64,000 nt of DNA from Muscardinus avellanarius (lineage: Eukaryota > Chordata > Mammalia > Rodentia > Gliridae). The stretch is taken from positions 25,694,523 to 25,758,522 of the forward strand of contig OY726578.1 of assembly GCA_963383645.1 (NCBI GenBank). Reading direction: 5' to 3'. The notes under the pieces are model-generated. The model was not told the origin of the DNA and made no database searches. It worked only from the letters and a program-made list of their open reading frames with translations. Both the position numbers and the translations under genes were made by a program. Positions 1 to 13,800 of this stretch are shown piece by piece (position 1 is the first letter of the stretch; each line of letters begins with the position of its first letter).

Positions 1-105
1 AGCAGCTCCATAGAAGCCCTTCCTAGCACCAACACTAACCCCGCAAGACCAGAAGGGCCCTCCCTCCTCCCTGAGCAGGAGACCGGCCGCGGCGCCAGCC
101 CTCAC

Positions 106-159
106 CAGGACCAAGCGCATCCATGGGGATCAGGTCGCGGCTGCCTGGTTTCTCACCGT
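106..159 (-). CDS. ARVCF: ARVCF coding exon 15 (last exon inside window)
   Basis: Acceptor GTGCTTTTCAG|ACGGTG, donor GGTCCTG|GTGAGG, 54 bases, phase 1 at both ends. Encodes [18 protein letters not shown] (residues ~880-897). Human continues with DGYSTVDRRERR and ends in the PDZ-binding SWV; bases 1-105 are intron, so that exon lies off the left edge. Confidence 0.95.
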
Positions 160-3100
160 CTGAAAAGCACAAGCGGGAGGCGGCTGGGCACCAAGGCACC
201 AAGGCACTATGTCCTCGCCTCCCTCTGTCCAGCCTCTGCCCGATGGCACCCACCACCCAGCTGGTGCCAACGCAGAGGCCGTGGAGAGGGAGTGCCCACA
301 GAGCCATCTTGGAGGGAGCAGGCCCCTTCCCTGCCCCTCGCTCCGACCCTCGAGGCTGGACGCCCCCACCCCTTCCCCGGACCTAGACTCACCAAGGCTC
401 TTGTCCACCAGCGGCAGCGTGCTGTCGTCAAAGCCCCCGGGACTGGATGACCCCTTGGGCCCTTTGGCTGTGGCAGCGGCCGACTGCGAGGACACGCAAC
501 ACACGGGTGAGGTCGCGGGCACCGCCCCGGGGCCGCCCTAGCCAGACAGAAGCGGGAGGGGGGCTCGCCGCACCTGGAAGCGAGCCTTGGTCCAGCCCTC
601 CCTCTGCAGCGCGCCGCGCAGCTCCTTGTAGCTCCAGACGGTCTGCAGCACATGCGACGCCGCCTTCGCCTCGCGCGCTGACTGGCTGCGGCAGGGCCGG
701 GGGCGGGGTCAGAGAGGCCACGCCCAACCACCAGAAAGCCCCCCCACCTTGCCGGCCACGCCCAACCACCAGAAAGCCCCCCACCTCGCCGGGCCACGCC
801 CCTACCCACCTGGCAGGCACCCAGCGCCACCAGTGCAAATTGGCTGCGGCAGGGCCGGAGGCTCCGCCCCGTCCTCCAGAAGCCCCACCCACCCTACAGG
901 CCACGCCCCTACCCACCCAACTTCACCCTCGCCAACTGGCTGCTGCCGGGGGCGAAGTCATATAGGCCGCGCCCCAGACATCCGAAAGTCCCACCCACCA
1001 TCACCTGGCCACGCCCCAGCCACCCAGCACCACCAACACAGACAGGGATCGGGCTGCGGCAGGGCCACCCAAGCCACGCCCACACACCCAGACCACGCCC
1101 CATCACTTGGAGGCACCCAGCGCCACCAGCGGGCAGGGCGGGGCCAGCTAAGCCACGCCCCGGCGTTCCGAGACCACGCCCCCACCCACCTGGCGGCGCC
1201 CAGCGCCACCAGCGCGGGCACGCCGCGGGCCTGCAGCAGCGAGCGCGCGTTGTCCAGGCTGTCGGACACGATCTCGTGGATGGTGTTAAGGACGGCCACC
1301 ACCGTGTCCTCCTCCAGGCGGGCGCCGGGGCGGGCCGGGGCCTGCGCGTGGCGCACGTTGCGCACCAGCTCCGCCATGGCGTAGCTCCCTGGGAGGCAGG
1401 GCGGGCGTCAGGGCGGGCTCCGCCCGGGGTGGGGTGGGGGGGGCTCGGGACGGCCCTCCGGCCCTCCGGGCCGGCCGCCCTCACCTATCAGGTCCTTGTT
1501 GCGCCGGTCCAGCGAGAGGTTGCGCAGGGCGATGGCGACCGCGCGCACCACCTTGTCGGTCTCCGACTGCAGCAGCTCCACCAGCACCGGCAGCCCGCGC
1601 TCCTTGCGCACCGCGGCGCGGATGTAGGCGGCCCACTGTGGCGGCGAGGGCGGGCAGGGCGCTCGGTGGAGGTCTGGGGGCTCCCGCCCCGCCCGCGTCC
1701 CGCGTCCCGCGCCCCCCCCCAGCCCGGGCCCTCACCGTCCAGGTGCCGGCGCTGAGGTTCTGCAGGGCGCCCGCCGCCGCCTCCAGCGTGTTGAAGTTGC
1801 GGCTCTCGGTGAGCAGGGAGAGGTAGAGGCGGACCACCTCGGGCTGGTACAGCAGCTCAAAGCCTGGGTAAGGGCAACCGCAGCCTGTCACCCCCGACCC
1901 CCACGCCACCCGGCGCTCCTGGGGCCAAGGGTGGGTGTGGGGCGTCGGGGCACTCTCCGCCGCTGAGGCCGGCCTCAAACCTGGGATCCTCCTGCATTGG
2001 GATCACAGGGACAGCGGGCGTGGTGGCACAAGCCTGTAATCCCAGTTCTGGGGAGGCTGAGACAAGAGGATTACAGGTTTGAGGCCAGCCTCAGGAATTT
2101 AGTGAGGATCTCAGCAACTGAGACCCTGTTTCATAATAAAAAATAAAATAGGTCTAGGAGTGTGGCCCAGAGGTAGAATCTCCCTGGGTTCAATCCCGAG
2201 AACCCCCCCCACACACACACACACAAATATACTGACCCCGGGCCACCTAAAAGGAAAAGGGTTTCCCATTTCACAGAGGGACAAACTCTGTCAGGAGGTG
2301 ATGGGTTTGGGTGAAGTGGTTCCCTCCTCAGCCCTGATGGGACTGGGTCTTCCCGCAGCCAGCCAGAGCATCTGAGAGGACTGCTGGGAGGAGGGGAGTC
2401 AACACCCCTGCGGCTCCCCTAGCAACAGGCCCTGCCTTGTGGGTAACTGAGGCTGTGCAGTCAGGACCCTCCCCTAGCACAAGAGGCCCTCCCAAACAAC
2501 AGGAACCACCTTCCTGGGCCGCAACTGGGGCTGCACACCAGGGCCCCGCCCCTAGCAACAAAGCCGGCCCTCCTTGGCAACCCCTCCAGGTTCACCAGCC
2601 TGGAAGCCTCCCTGGATGGTACTCAGCAGAGAGCCCCAGAAGCAGGGGTGGAGGCATCCTTCCAAACCCACCTGCCGGGAGGCTGGGGCCTCTGCCTGGC
2701 TCAGGACACCACTTCCCTTTCCCCTTTCCTCCCAGACACGTCGCATGGCCTCCCTTCTGCCCTCAGGTCCCAGCTCCTTCTACCCAGCCTTCTGGGTGGA
2801 TTCCTACTCAAGGTCTCCAGGCACCTTCTTAGAGCGTTTGCACAGGCTGGGTGCTCTGCCTGGAATGGTCCTACACCGCCCACAGCCGGGCCCCTGGGCC
2901 CCGGCCACCTTGCTTGGGGGCACCTGGGTTTTTCCGATGGTCCCACCAGGGCAGGCTCTTTTTCTTTCTCTTTCTTTCTCCCCCCACCCCCACCTGGTGC
3001 ACAATGGCAAACTATACCAAGGAATCTAGGTGGGCTCAGTGGCAAAGCCTGTAATTCCAGGACTTGGGGGGCTGAGACAGAAAGATCTCAGGTTCAAAAC

Positions 3101-3446
3101 CAGCCTCAGCAATTTAGTGAGACCCTACTTCCAAATAAAAAATTAAATAAAAGCTGGGCATGGTGGCACACACTTGTACTCCTAGTACTGGGGAGGCTGA
3201 GACAGGTAGATCACAGATTTGCAGCCAGCCTCAACTACTTAGTGAGGCCCTCTGCAACTTAGTAAGACTCTGCTTCAAAATAGAGAATAAAAAATAGGGC
3301 TGGGCGTGTAGCTTGGAGGTAGAATGCCCCTGAGTTCAATCCCTAGCTCTGCAAAATAAAAAAGTAAGTAAATAAATAAATAAATAGACAGGGCTGGGGT
3401 ATAGCTCAGAGGTAGAAAGATGCTGGGTTCAATCCCCAGCATATAT

Positions 3447-3478
<32 letters not shown>

Positions 3479-6400
3479 CACACGAATCCATCGGACATGG
3501 GGCCTGTAGGGTGAACCACCCTGACCCTGTCCGTGAGTTTGGCATTCTAGCCCTTGGGCCCGTGCCCCCTGGCTCAGAGCCCCTCCCTCCACCAAGGCTT
3601 TCCGTGGAATAAGCAAGCACAAGTCTGGCCTGCTTCCCCGTCTGAGGGGTCCAGCACTCAGGCCCCGCAGGCTGCTGGACGCAGGAGGCCGCACCTCAGG
3701 CGGCTCCTGGCCCTTCTGTCAGCTCACCTTTGGCAGCCTCCGTCCGCTTGGGCAGGTCCAGCGTGTCGAAGGTCCGGTCCATCTCTCCGTCCTTCTTCCC
3801 TGGAATGGAAAGGCGGCAGGAGGTGAGGCAGACTCCATGGGGCTGGGGACTAAGCACGGCCCTCTCCTGCCCAGAGCTGGAGGGCACCCTCACTTTCAGG
3901 CCTGGGACCAAGTGACCCTGGGGTGGAGCACCCATCTCAGGGTGCAGGCAGGCAGACAGGGTGGCCAGGACATCCCAGCCCTGCCCTGCCCACATGCCTG
4001 ACCAGGCCCTGGGCCCCATGTTACCTGCCAGGCCTGTGAACAGGGAGCCAGAAACCCTCCTGGAGGCTGGGCGGTCCAGCCAGAGCTGACAGGGCCAGGA
4101 CTCGCTGGGATCACACAGCGAGGGCCATGGCCAAGAGTCTCACCAAGAAAAGAGTTGCCCCAGTCAGGGGCCAAAACATGGGCCCAGCCCTTACCAGCCA
4201 CGAGAAGCCCCATACCAGGCCGAGCCCTTGCAAAGAGCCGGCTGATCACTGCCCACCTCCAGGACCCAGCTCAGCCGGCCTGGGCCACAGCCTGCACATT
4301 CTGGGGCCTTTGTGCATCCTTGGGTCTGAGTCAAATGTCGCCCCATCTCATGAGGGGTGCTCTGTCCCCTCACGCACTGGGATGGGCACACCCCAGCCCT
4401 GCCCCCTCTCTCCGCTCTGCTCCAGCCCTGCCTGGAAGCCCAGGGCATTCCCAGGCCTCCCACCACTGCAGGCTCACATTCCTGCCTTTGTCCTGCCACA
4501 GTTGTCATGGAGATGGCTGCCCTGCCTTGGGCCTGGGGGCGGGGCGGGACCTGGAGGCTGGAGAGCTCCCAGAGCCCCGGTACCCTGCCCTCCTGTTGTC
4601 ATGGAGACAACAGCCTGAGCCATCTGAACTGGTGTCTCCCTGAGGCCCACTGCTCTGTCCGGCCGGGACAGCAGGGACTCACCTTGGTGGAGCCACTCCT
4701 CTGGGCGGCCGGGGAAGCACAGGAGAGAGGAGAGGAGGCTGAGCCGGGGCGCCCTCCCATGCCCGCCTGTCCCTGACGCCCTGGCCAGGCAGGTGGGGCG
4801 TGGAACCTCACTCCCATTGCCCCTGTGGGCTGAGCACCTGCCACGGGATAGGCAGGAGGGATAGGCAGGAGGCGGCCAGGGCCAGAGGGGGTGATGAAAC
4901 AGCTGCCAGACAGGGCGGGTCCCCAGACGACCCTGCAGGTGCCTCGCCCTGCTGGAGAGGGTGCCCCTGCAGGTGCTGTGGATGGCCAGGGGGGGTCACC
5001 TGATACATTTTCCAAACTCCCCTTCCCCAGAGTTAAGGGACAGGGTCTGGGCAGAGATGCCCCCAGGGGCCGCAGCACAGGAGGGAGGGGAGCTTGGGCC
5101 CCTACCTGCCTGCACTCCCTGTGTCCCGCCCTGCCTGCTGACCAGATGTCCTCTGGCCCCCATGACTGCCTGCCACGGACCAGAGAGCCCACAAGCCGGG
5201 GCCGGGGCCCACCCACCTTTGGCCTTCTTGCCACCAAAGCAGCTGGCATCATCCCTCCTCCGCCTCTGGGAGCCCGCGGCGCTGCCCGGTGGCCCGGGCT
5301 CGGCCTCCTGGTACCTGTCGGCCCCGGGCACCTCCTTGTGCACATGGTAAGACAGGTTCCGCACGATGCACACGCAGTTCTCCACAGACTGTGGAGAGAG
5401 GTGACCTGGTGGGGCAGGGCCACGGGCATGGGAGCTGCTGACCATCTGGTCCAGAGCAGAGGCCTGAGCTGGGGTCTGCACAGGCGGGGGCTTGGAGCAC
5501 ACAGGATAACCACTGCCTGGCAGGGCACTTGCCCACAAAGGTACAGTGCACTGCCCTCTTCTTAGAGTGGCCAACGCTGTCCAGACCCACACCACCATGC
5601 CCCTCTGGGCCACTGTGGATGTCCTGGACCCCCAGGGCCCGTTTCTGCATAGCCGCTCTCTGACCCCAAGGGGGCTGCACTCGCCCTGCCGCCCACCTTG
5701 TTATCTGTGTCCTTCCTTCCCACGGCTGACTGCAGAGCGTGCAGGAGAGCGTCCACCAGCCCTTCGCACTCCCGGAGCCGCCGCCTGGCCTCAGCGCCGT
5801 CCGAGCTCACGTTCCTGGGTGGCCGAGAGCAGGCCTGGTGACCCCCAGCCCCACGGAAAGGGCCCAGCCCAGCCCTGGTTTCAGGGGCTTGTCCTCACGG
5901 GCAGGACAGGCCCTGCTGCGGCCACAGGGGACACTGGGACAGGATACCAAGGCTTGGAAGACAGGAGAGGTGGGGCAGGGGGCCCTGAGCACTCCCAAAC
6001 CCCAGGACACTGGGGGACTCTAGCCCAGCTCCCTGTGGGGACAAGGGAGCTTCCCTGACTCCCAAACTGGACTGGAAAGGGACAGAGTGGGCCCGAGGGG
6101 CCTAGGTCTGTGCCCTGGTAGCAGCAACTCTGGGCTCCAACTTATGCTGAGGGCCACTAGGGCACAGGGTGGTACGCTCTCTGCAGGGACCAGAGTGGCA
6201 GGGCAGGGGGAGCGGGCAGGACAGAGGGTGGGGTACTGCAGGAAAGGCCTTGTCCACAGGATGCCCTCGGGGTGAGGAGAGCCCTGCAGTCCCAGTCCCC
6301 AGCTGCGGGGCCTGGGATATGGCTCTGAAGTTCCCAAGATTCGGGCAGCTAGCTCCCTTGTCTTCCATGCTATCTGGGACTGAAAGCCCACGTCCTGCCC

Positions 6401-7822
6401 CAGGACGGGGCCCTGTGGTGCGCACAGCAGGCTCTGGTGCCGGTCTCCCTGCCCAGGCCCTGCCCAAACCTCAAGCAGCCCGAGGTGTTCTTGAAGACGG
6501 TCGTCCACTCGGCATCCCGAGGCTTGGAGTCCTCATTGGGCTCGCGCTCCCAGCCCGAGTGCGGCACGATGACTTCGTGGGTCAGCGTCTGCAGGCCGTG
6601 GTCAATGATGGCCATCTTGAGGGGCTCGTAGGATGACAGGTTCCAGAGTGTGCCTGTGGGGTGCCGCCGGCCAGGCATGCTGACACGCCCTGCCTCCCTA
6701 CCTCCCGGGCCTGCTCAGGACTGGCCGCTCCCTCCTCGCTCCCACAGGAACCTGGGGTCGTCGGGTTTGAGTGTTTTTGAGGTGCTGGGGTTAAACCTTA
6801 GCACGTGCAAAGCCAGAATCAACCTCTGAGGATCGCGCTGGCCACACTGCACCCAGCCTGCACAGATGATAACAACTAAAGTCACCAGAGCGCCGGGCGC
6901 GGTGCACACACCTGTAATCCCAATACCTGGGAGGCTGAAACAGAGGATCGCAACTTAGCAAGACCCTGTTTCAAAACAAAAGCCAGCCGGTCATGGTGTA
7001 ATTCCAGTACTGGGTGGCTGAGACAGGAGGATCGAAGGTTCGAAGCCAGCCTCAGCTACCTAACAACCTTATTTCCAAATAAGAAATTAAAAAGAAAAAG
7101 AATCAGACTAAGGGTGTAGTTTGGAAGTAGAATGCCCTGGGTTCAATCCCCCGTAATATACGCACGTGCGCATGCATACACACATACACGCACACACTCC
7201 AGACATGGTGACACATGCCTGTGATCCCAGTACTACAGAGGCTGACCAGAGGATCACAGGTTCAAGGACAGCCTTAGCAAGTAGAGAGAATCTCATCAAC
7301 TTAGCAAACTGTGCTTCAAAATAAAAATTTAAAAATAGGGCTGGGTGTCGGGAGTGAGAGGCTGAGACAGGAGGATCACAGTTCGAGGACAGCCTCAGCT
7401 ACTTGTGAGGCCTTCTGCAACTTAATGAATCCCTATTTCAAAATAAAGAATAATAGCTGTGCATGGTGGCACACACTTGTAATCTCAGCATGTGGGAGGC
7501 TGAGACAGGAGGATTGTGGTTCGAGGACAGCCTCAGCTACTTAGTGAGGCACTTTGCAACTCAATGAGCCCCTGTTTCAAAATAAATAAAGAAAATAGGG
7601 CTGGGGTTTCGCTTGGGGATAGACTCCCTGGGTTTCATCCACAGTACTGCAATAAAATAAAAATAAAATAAAATAAAAAATAGGGCTGGGGGTATAGCTT
7701 GGTGGTAGAATGCTCCTGGGTTCCATTCCCAGAACCGAAAATAAGTAAGTAAATAAATATATAAATAAATAGGACTGGAGGTGCAGCTCATAGGTAGAAT
7801 GCCTCTGGGCTCAATTCCTAGT

Positions 7823-7871
<49 letters not shown>

Positions 7872-10800
7872 AGACTGGGGACCTGTCATGGCCTCTGGGC
7901 CTGCTCCCGGCAAGCACACTTCCTGGGTGGCCTCCTCGTCTCACCAGCCCCACTCACCGGTGACCAGCTCGCGGACCTCATTGTCCCGGGCGGCCCTCAG
8001 CAGGCGCACCAGAGCAGGCACGCCGCCACAGTCCCGGATGGCGGCCTTGTTGTCAGTGCTATGGCCGTAGGAGAGGTTGCGCAGCGCCCCGCAGGCCCGG
8101 CGCCGCACCTCGGCCCGGGGGTGGTCCAGGAGTGCCACGAGCAGCGGCAGCCCGCGCAGCTGCCGCACGCGACGCTTGACGCCCTCGTTCTGGAAGCACA
8201 GGTGCTGCAGGTAGGCGGCCGCGTTGGCCTTGACGGGGTCCACGGGGTGCTGCAGCATGGCCAGCACCTCGGGCAGCTCGGGGTCCCGCCAGCGCGGCTC
8301 CTTGCGGGCGCTGTCCACCGAGGGTGAGCGCCGCACCGCCCGGTCCAGGCTGCCCAGGCTGCCGCGCTCGGGCTGGGCCAGTGGTGCCGTGGTGGCTGGG
8401 AACGGGGGCCGCTCATCCGCCAGCTCGCAGGCGTCATCTGTGACGTCCTCGTAGGTCCTGTGTGGGTGGGCAGGGCTCATGAGCTCCTTCCTGCCCTGAC
8501 CTCAGAGTGCTGTCCAGGAGACAGCAAATGCCCGGAGCAGGGCCTCTACGTGCCCACCCCAAGCATAGAGCAGGTGTCCAGGGTCAGGCCCCCGCCCAGC
8601 AACAACCGGTTCGGCCAACCCCAGGAGCAGGGTACGGTGCCTCCCAGGAGGGCACTCTCTGACACCTGTCGCCTGACCCTGAGCTGACCGTGGAGGGACA
8701 TCTGTGGCTGGGAATAGAAGGCACGCTTCTGAGCAGAGGCAGATGGGGCGTGGTCCCACCTCCCTTCCAAGGGGGCCAGCGCAGGGATGTGGGCAGGAGC
8801 GACCCCATGCATAGGAGTGCTCCAGCAGGGCCACCTGAAGAGCACTCAGACCACCGGCCCCTCTTCGAGAGCTGCTCAGCTCGCAGTAGCCCCAGGGATG
8901 GCCGCCAACAAACCCATTTCCCAGGGGCGACGAGGGTCTGGAGACTCGCCCTGAGCCTCTTGTGCTTGGGTCCTGACAGCCGCTTGGCTGCAGCAAAGCG
9001 GGTGCCAGGAATGGTCCAGCCCGACTCCCGCTGCCCCAGGGCCTGTCCTCGAGAACAGCGGAGGCCGAGTCAAACTAAAGCATGCGCGACCATCTCTGCG
9101 GCCAGGGAGTTGCGGGTGGACTTCCCGGTGCTCACCTGGCGCGAAGGCCCCGCCCGCACTCGGCTCTCCTCCGTGCCAAGGTGCCATGGTCGGGCTCCAG
9201 CTCGGGGCCACCCTCCTCATCCGCGGCCAGGCTCCGGGAGTCGTCCTCTAGGCCATAGGGCTCTGCCTGGAAGTGCTCAGGCAGGGAGCAGCCGCTGGGC
9301 CTGGGCTCGGGGGCCCCGGGGAAGGCCTCCCGGCGGCCAGGCAGTGTGAAGCAGCCATCCCCAGGCCCTGGGCCAAGGGGGCCAGTGCGTGGGGGCCGCA
9401 CCCCGAGCCCTCGGGACAGGCTGCCATAGCTGGGGCCGTCGTGGGGCTCGGGGCCATCAGCAAAGCTACTCCCGCTGCTGAGGTAGGCTCGGGAGAGCGT
9501 GGCCGCGGGGCCACCGCCACAGAGCAGGAAATGTCGGTCCAGGGAGCCATCTGCAAAAGGCCCCAGTGGAGGGCCGCCATCTAGCAAGGGGAGTCCATCC
9601 GGGCCCAGAGGAACCTGGCGTACGGTCCTTGTGGTCACTGTCTTGACTGTCTTGGTGACCTGGTGGACAGGTGGGTGGTGGTGGGCTGGGCGGCCCGAGG
9701 CACTTGGACAGTTCCCTGGCAGAGCCGGGGCGTCTCAATTCTCAACCCAAACAGGCGCACCCGGGGGCTGGTTCACGCGGCCCTCAGAGCGTCAGCTGGG
9801 GGCTGCCCTGACGATCTCCTACCTTGGTCTCGGTGCGCCGGGTTATGCCATCTTCGGACGTGACGATGGACACATGGGAGGTGGGCGTGCCGGGGTCCTC
9901 CTCCACGGTCACCGTCTCCTCTAGCACCTCTGGAGCCTCGGGCATCGTGGCCAGCGAGGCCTGGCTGCCCGGGCTCTGCTCCTGGGGAGAAAGGGACAGG
10001 GCTCCTCATCTGCCCCTCTGCCTTCACTTACACCAGGCAGGGTGCTAGGGATTCCTGGCCCCACCCAGGGATGCTGGGCTGGGCTGGCAGGAGGGCAAGG
10101 CGACCCTTTCATTCTCTTTTTTTGTGGGGAAAGGTTTGGGGAAATTTTAAATTTTTGTATGTGTGGTACTGGAATGGAACTCAGGGGCACTCTACCTCTG
10201 AGCTACATCCCCAGCCCTATTTTTTACTCTGTATTTTGAAACAGGATCTCACTAAGTTGCAGAGGGCCAAGTGTAGCCAAGGCTGTCTGTGAACCACGAT
10301 CCTCCTGTCTCAGCCTCCCGAGTACTGGTTTATAAGCGTGCTCACCACGCCTGGCTCTAGAGTGGTCCATTCTGAATCTTGGCTGCTGTATGCCCCTCCA
10401 GGCCCAAGAAGGTGGCAGGCAGGACCTCCAGGATGTCCTTCTGAGACCATCTGCTGTCCCTGACTGGGTATCCTGGGGCCTCTTCCCTGCCCCACCCCAA
10501 AAGCCTGGAAAGCACAAACTTTGGGTGACAGTTTCAGCACCACTGACTGACTTCTGTGCCACACCCAGGCTCCAGCCACCACGGCCAGCCAGACACCCTC
10601 CTAGGACAGAAATACCCAGCTCCCAGAATGCCCTGGGCACCCAAGCACACCAAAATAATCCTTGCTCTTTCTGGCCCAGACACTGGGGCTTGGAGCGGGT
10701 GTGAGCTGGCCCAGGCGAGGCTGGTGGCTGATACCCTCCACTGATAGAAGCCTAGTCTTTTTTTTTTGTACTGGAGATTGAGCCCAGGAGCATTCTATCT

Positions 10801-13800
10801 CCAGTTACAGCCTCAGGCCCTTTCTGTTTGTTTGTTTGTTTGTTTGTTTGTTTGTTTTGTACTGGGGATTGAACCCAGAGACATTCCACCTTTGAGCAGC
10901 CCAATTTTATTTCTTATTTGAAAACAGGGTCTTGCCAGGCATGGGGCGTGATGGGCGTGGTGACACAGCTTGTATTCCCCGAGTTTGGGAGGCGGAGACA
11001 GGAGGATCGCACAGGTTCGAAGCCAGCCTCACTGGCTTAAGTGACCCTGTTTCCAAATAAAAATATAAAAAATAGGTCTGGAGTGTAGCCTGGAGGCAGA
11101 AGGGTTTCCAGGAACCCCAGTGCCACCAAAAAAAAAAAAAAAAAGAAAGAAAGAAAACAGGGTCATAGGGTCATACTAGGTTGACGAGAACCTCACTACT
11201 TGCAGAGGCTGTCCTTCAACGTATGATCTTCCTGTCTTAACCTCCAAAGTACTGTGATTATAAGTGTGCGTCTCCAAGCTGGATTTTTTTTTTTTTTGGT
11301 AGTACTGAGGATTGAACCCAGGGGCATTCCCATCTCCAATCTACACCCCAGTCCCCTATTTTTTTTTACTTTGAAACAGGATCTCATTAAGCTGTGGAGG
11401 GCCTCACTAAGTAGCAGAGGCTGGCGGCCCACCTGCAATCCTCCTGTCTCAAGGCAGGAGTTGGGATGGCTCTGGAGCAGGAGTAGGCACAGGAGCAACT
11501 GTCCCTGCAGGGCCTGGGATGCCCTTTTTTGGGGGGCGGTACTAGGGATGGAACCCATCAGCATTCTACCTCCAAGCTACAGCCCCAGCCCTATTTTTAG
11601 TCTTTATTTTGAAACAGGATCTCACTGAGTTGCAGAGGGAGGGCCTCTCCAGGCTGTCCTCGAACTGCGATCCTCCTGTCTCAGCCTCTCAAATGCTGGG
11701 ATTACGAGCGTGAGCCACCATGCCCAGCTTTGATGCCCCATTTGTATCGAGTACTGCATTCCTGGTCACAGGGAGGAACAAGGCTGATGGGACTGGGTGC
11801 CTGGGGGACGGCCCTGAGGAGATTTACATGCATTTACATGCATTAAGCACTCAGAGACCCTAGTCCCCCTAGCTAGGTGGGGGCAGGGACGAGGCTGGAG
11901 AGCATACTGCAGCTCCTCAGAGCCGCTCTGGGGCTGGCTTCTTCCTCCCACCCTGTCAGAGAGGACTGACCAGCGCAGAGTTGGGGTGTCAGCAAACCCA
12001 GGGCCCCCCGTAGCCCCTGGCAAGTCCATAAGCATCACCCACAAACCCTGAGGTCCAGCAGTAGACCCAAGAGTCCCTGCTGGCAAATGACCTCAGGCAG
12101 CTAAAACTGGGCAATGACTTCATCCAGGCGGGCAGGGGTGTGAATCAGCCGGTGCTCGCGGGAAAGCCCGGCCCCGCTCACACGCCTGGGTGCACACGCC
12201 TGGGAGCACACGGACAGGACCCAGAGAGGCAAACACACACATGCACCTCTGATGGGCACATCCACACGTCCACAGGCACGCGCACATTTGGCCTGGCCTG
12301 TGGGCCGGGCACACCAATCAGAAAGACCTCCTACGAGCACCCAAGCCCACATTCCCAGAGGCACGTGCCCTCTTGTCCACGCAGGGCCCTGAGACATGCC
12401 CTCAACTTGCAGGGACAGAGCCACTGAGCCCCTCCTCCAGCTCCCACCACGGCCTCCACTGTAGGTAGGTCTCAGAGTTGGTGGCAGATAGGGAAACCGA
12501 GGCCTACAGTGATGAGAGGCCCAGGGCCATTTCTTGCCTCGGGCCTCTGCAACATCTTTTATTTTATTTTTGGGGGTGCTGAGGATTGAACTCAAGGGCA
12601 TTCTACCTCTGAGTTACACCCTCAGCTCTACTTATTTTATTTTTTGGTACCAGGAACTGAACCCAGGAGCATTTTACCTCCAAAATACACCTCTAGACCT
12701 GTTTATTTTTTAAACAGTCTCACTATGTTTGCTGAGAGTCGCTGTAATCTTGCAATTCTCCTGTCTTAGTCTCTCAAGTACTGGGACTAAAGGCATAAAC
12801 CCCAATGCCCGGCCTTATTTTTTTATTTTTATTTTTTATGGTACTGGAGATTGAACCCAGAGGCATTCTACCTCCAAGCTCTACCCGCACCCTATTTTTC
12901 ATTCTCTATTTTGAAACTGGGTCTTGCTTAGTTGCAAAGAACCTCACTAAGTAGCTGAGGCTGGCTGCGAACCACTATCCTCCTGTCTCAGCCTCCCAAG
13001 TACTGGGATTACAAGCGTGCCCCACTACATCTGGCTTTTATTTTTTATTTTCAAATAGGTCTTACTAGGTTGCTGAAGGTCTTGCTAAGATGCTGAGGCT
13101 GGCCTCCAACCTAAGATCTTCCTGCCCTAGGATTACAGGCATGCACCAGTACACCCAGTTCTGCAACATCTTTCTGGTAGGTCTGTGGGATGGTGAGCCC
13201 ATGGCTAGCATGGAGTGGGTACTCAGCAGAGAGGGCTGGCTGGGGGCCTGGATCCCTGTCCAGCCCCAGGGCCCTATTCTGGGCTCCGTGTCTCACATGT
13301 GCCCCACAGGCATGTGGACCCTGGGCCCCGGCAGGCAGACAGCAGTTCAGCATCCTGAGTGAGATGGGAAGGACACAGGCCAGCCCCATGGACATGTATG
13401 GAATTTGCGAAGTAGAAAAGGGAGCTGTGGGCCCTTGCCTGAGCTCTCTCCAGATGGGCACCCACAGTCTGCACCGTGTAGAGCAGTCTGCAGCCGCCTG
13501 TAACCACAGCGCTTGGGAGGCTGAGACAGGATGATCCGCTTGGAGGCCAACCTCAGCTACTTAACAAGATGTCTGCTCAGCAACTTGGCTAGCTCCTGTT
13601 GGGGGTGGCTCAGAGGTAGAATGCCCCCGGGGCTCAATCCCTAGGGCCAAAAAACAAACAGCCCCCCCCCACTGTGCCCATGGTCTCTGCCCAGCCCCTG
13701 AGGCATCTGAAAGAGCCAGCTCCCTAAAGCCCGGCTCCCAGCCACACTGCGCTGGCCAAGTCCCCGCTGACCCCCATCTCTGAAGCAGCCAGCGCCCGGC

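Larger units (their letters stand above)
3800..5696. other. Single-copy ARVCF introns around exons 7-9
   Basis: Introns 3,800-4,682, 4,701-5,216 and 5,389-5,696 are GC-rich, SINE-free and single-copy in appearance. The SINE-free stretch brackets the microexon. A GGGATAGGCAGGAGG direct repeat lies near 4,845-4,870. No other gene seen. Confidence 0.6.

Noticed and set aside
810..843. 34-base pseudo-exon in the ARVCF intron as a real exon
   Set aside because: It would shift the reading frame and is a repeat-unit copy of the real exon edges. Reported as a finding, not a gene part.
686..1189. CRISPR-like repeat array
   Set aside because: Units are degenerate and of unequal length in a mammalian intron, and they copy exon edges; no spacer structure.
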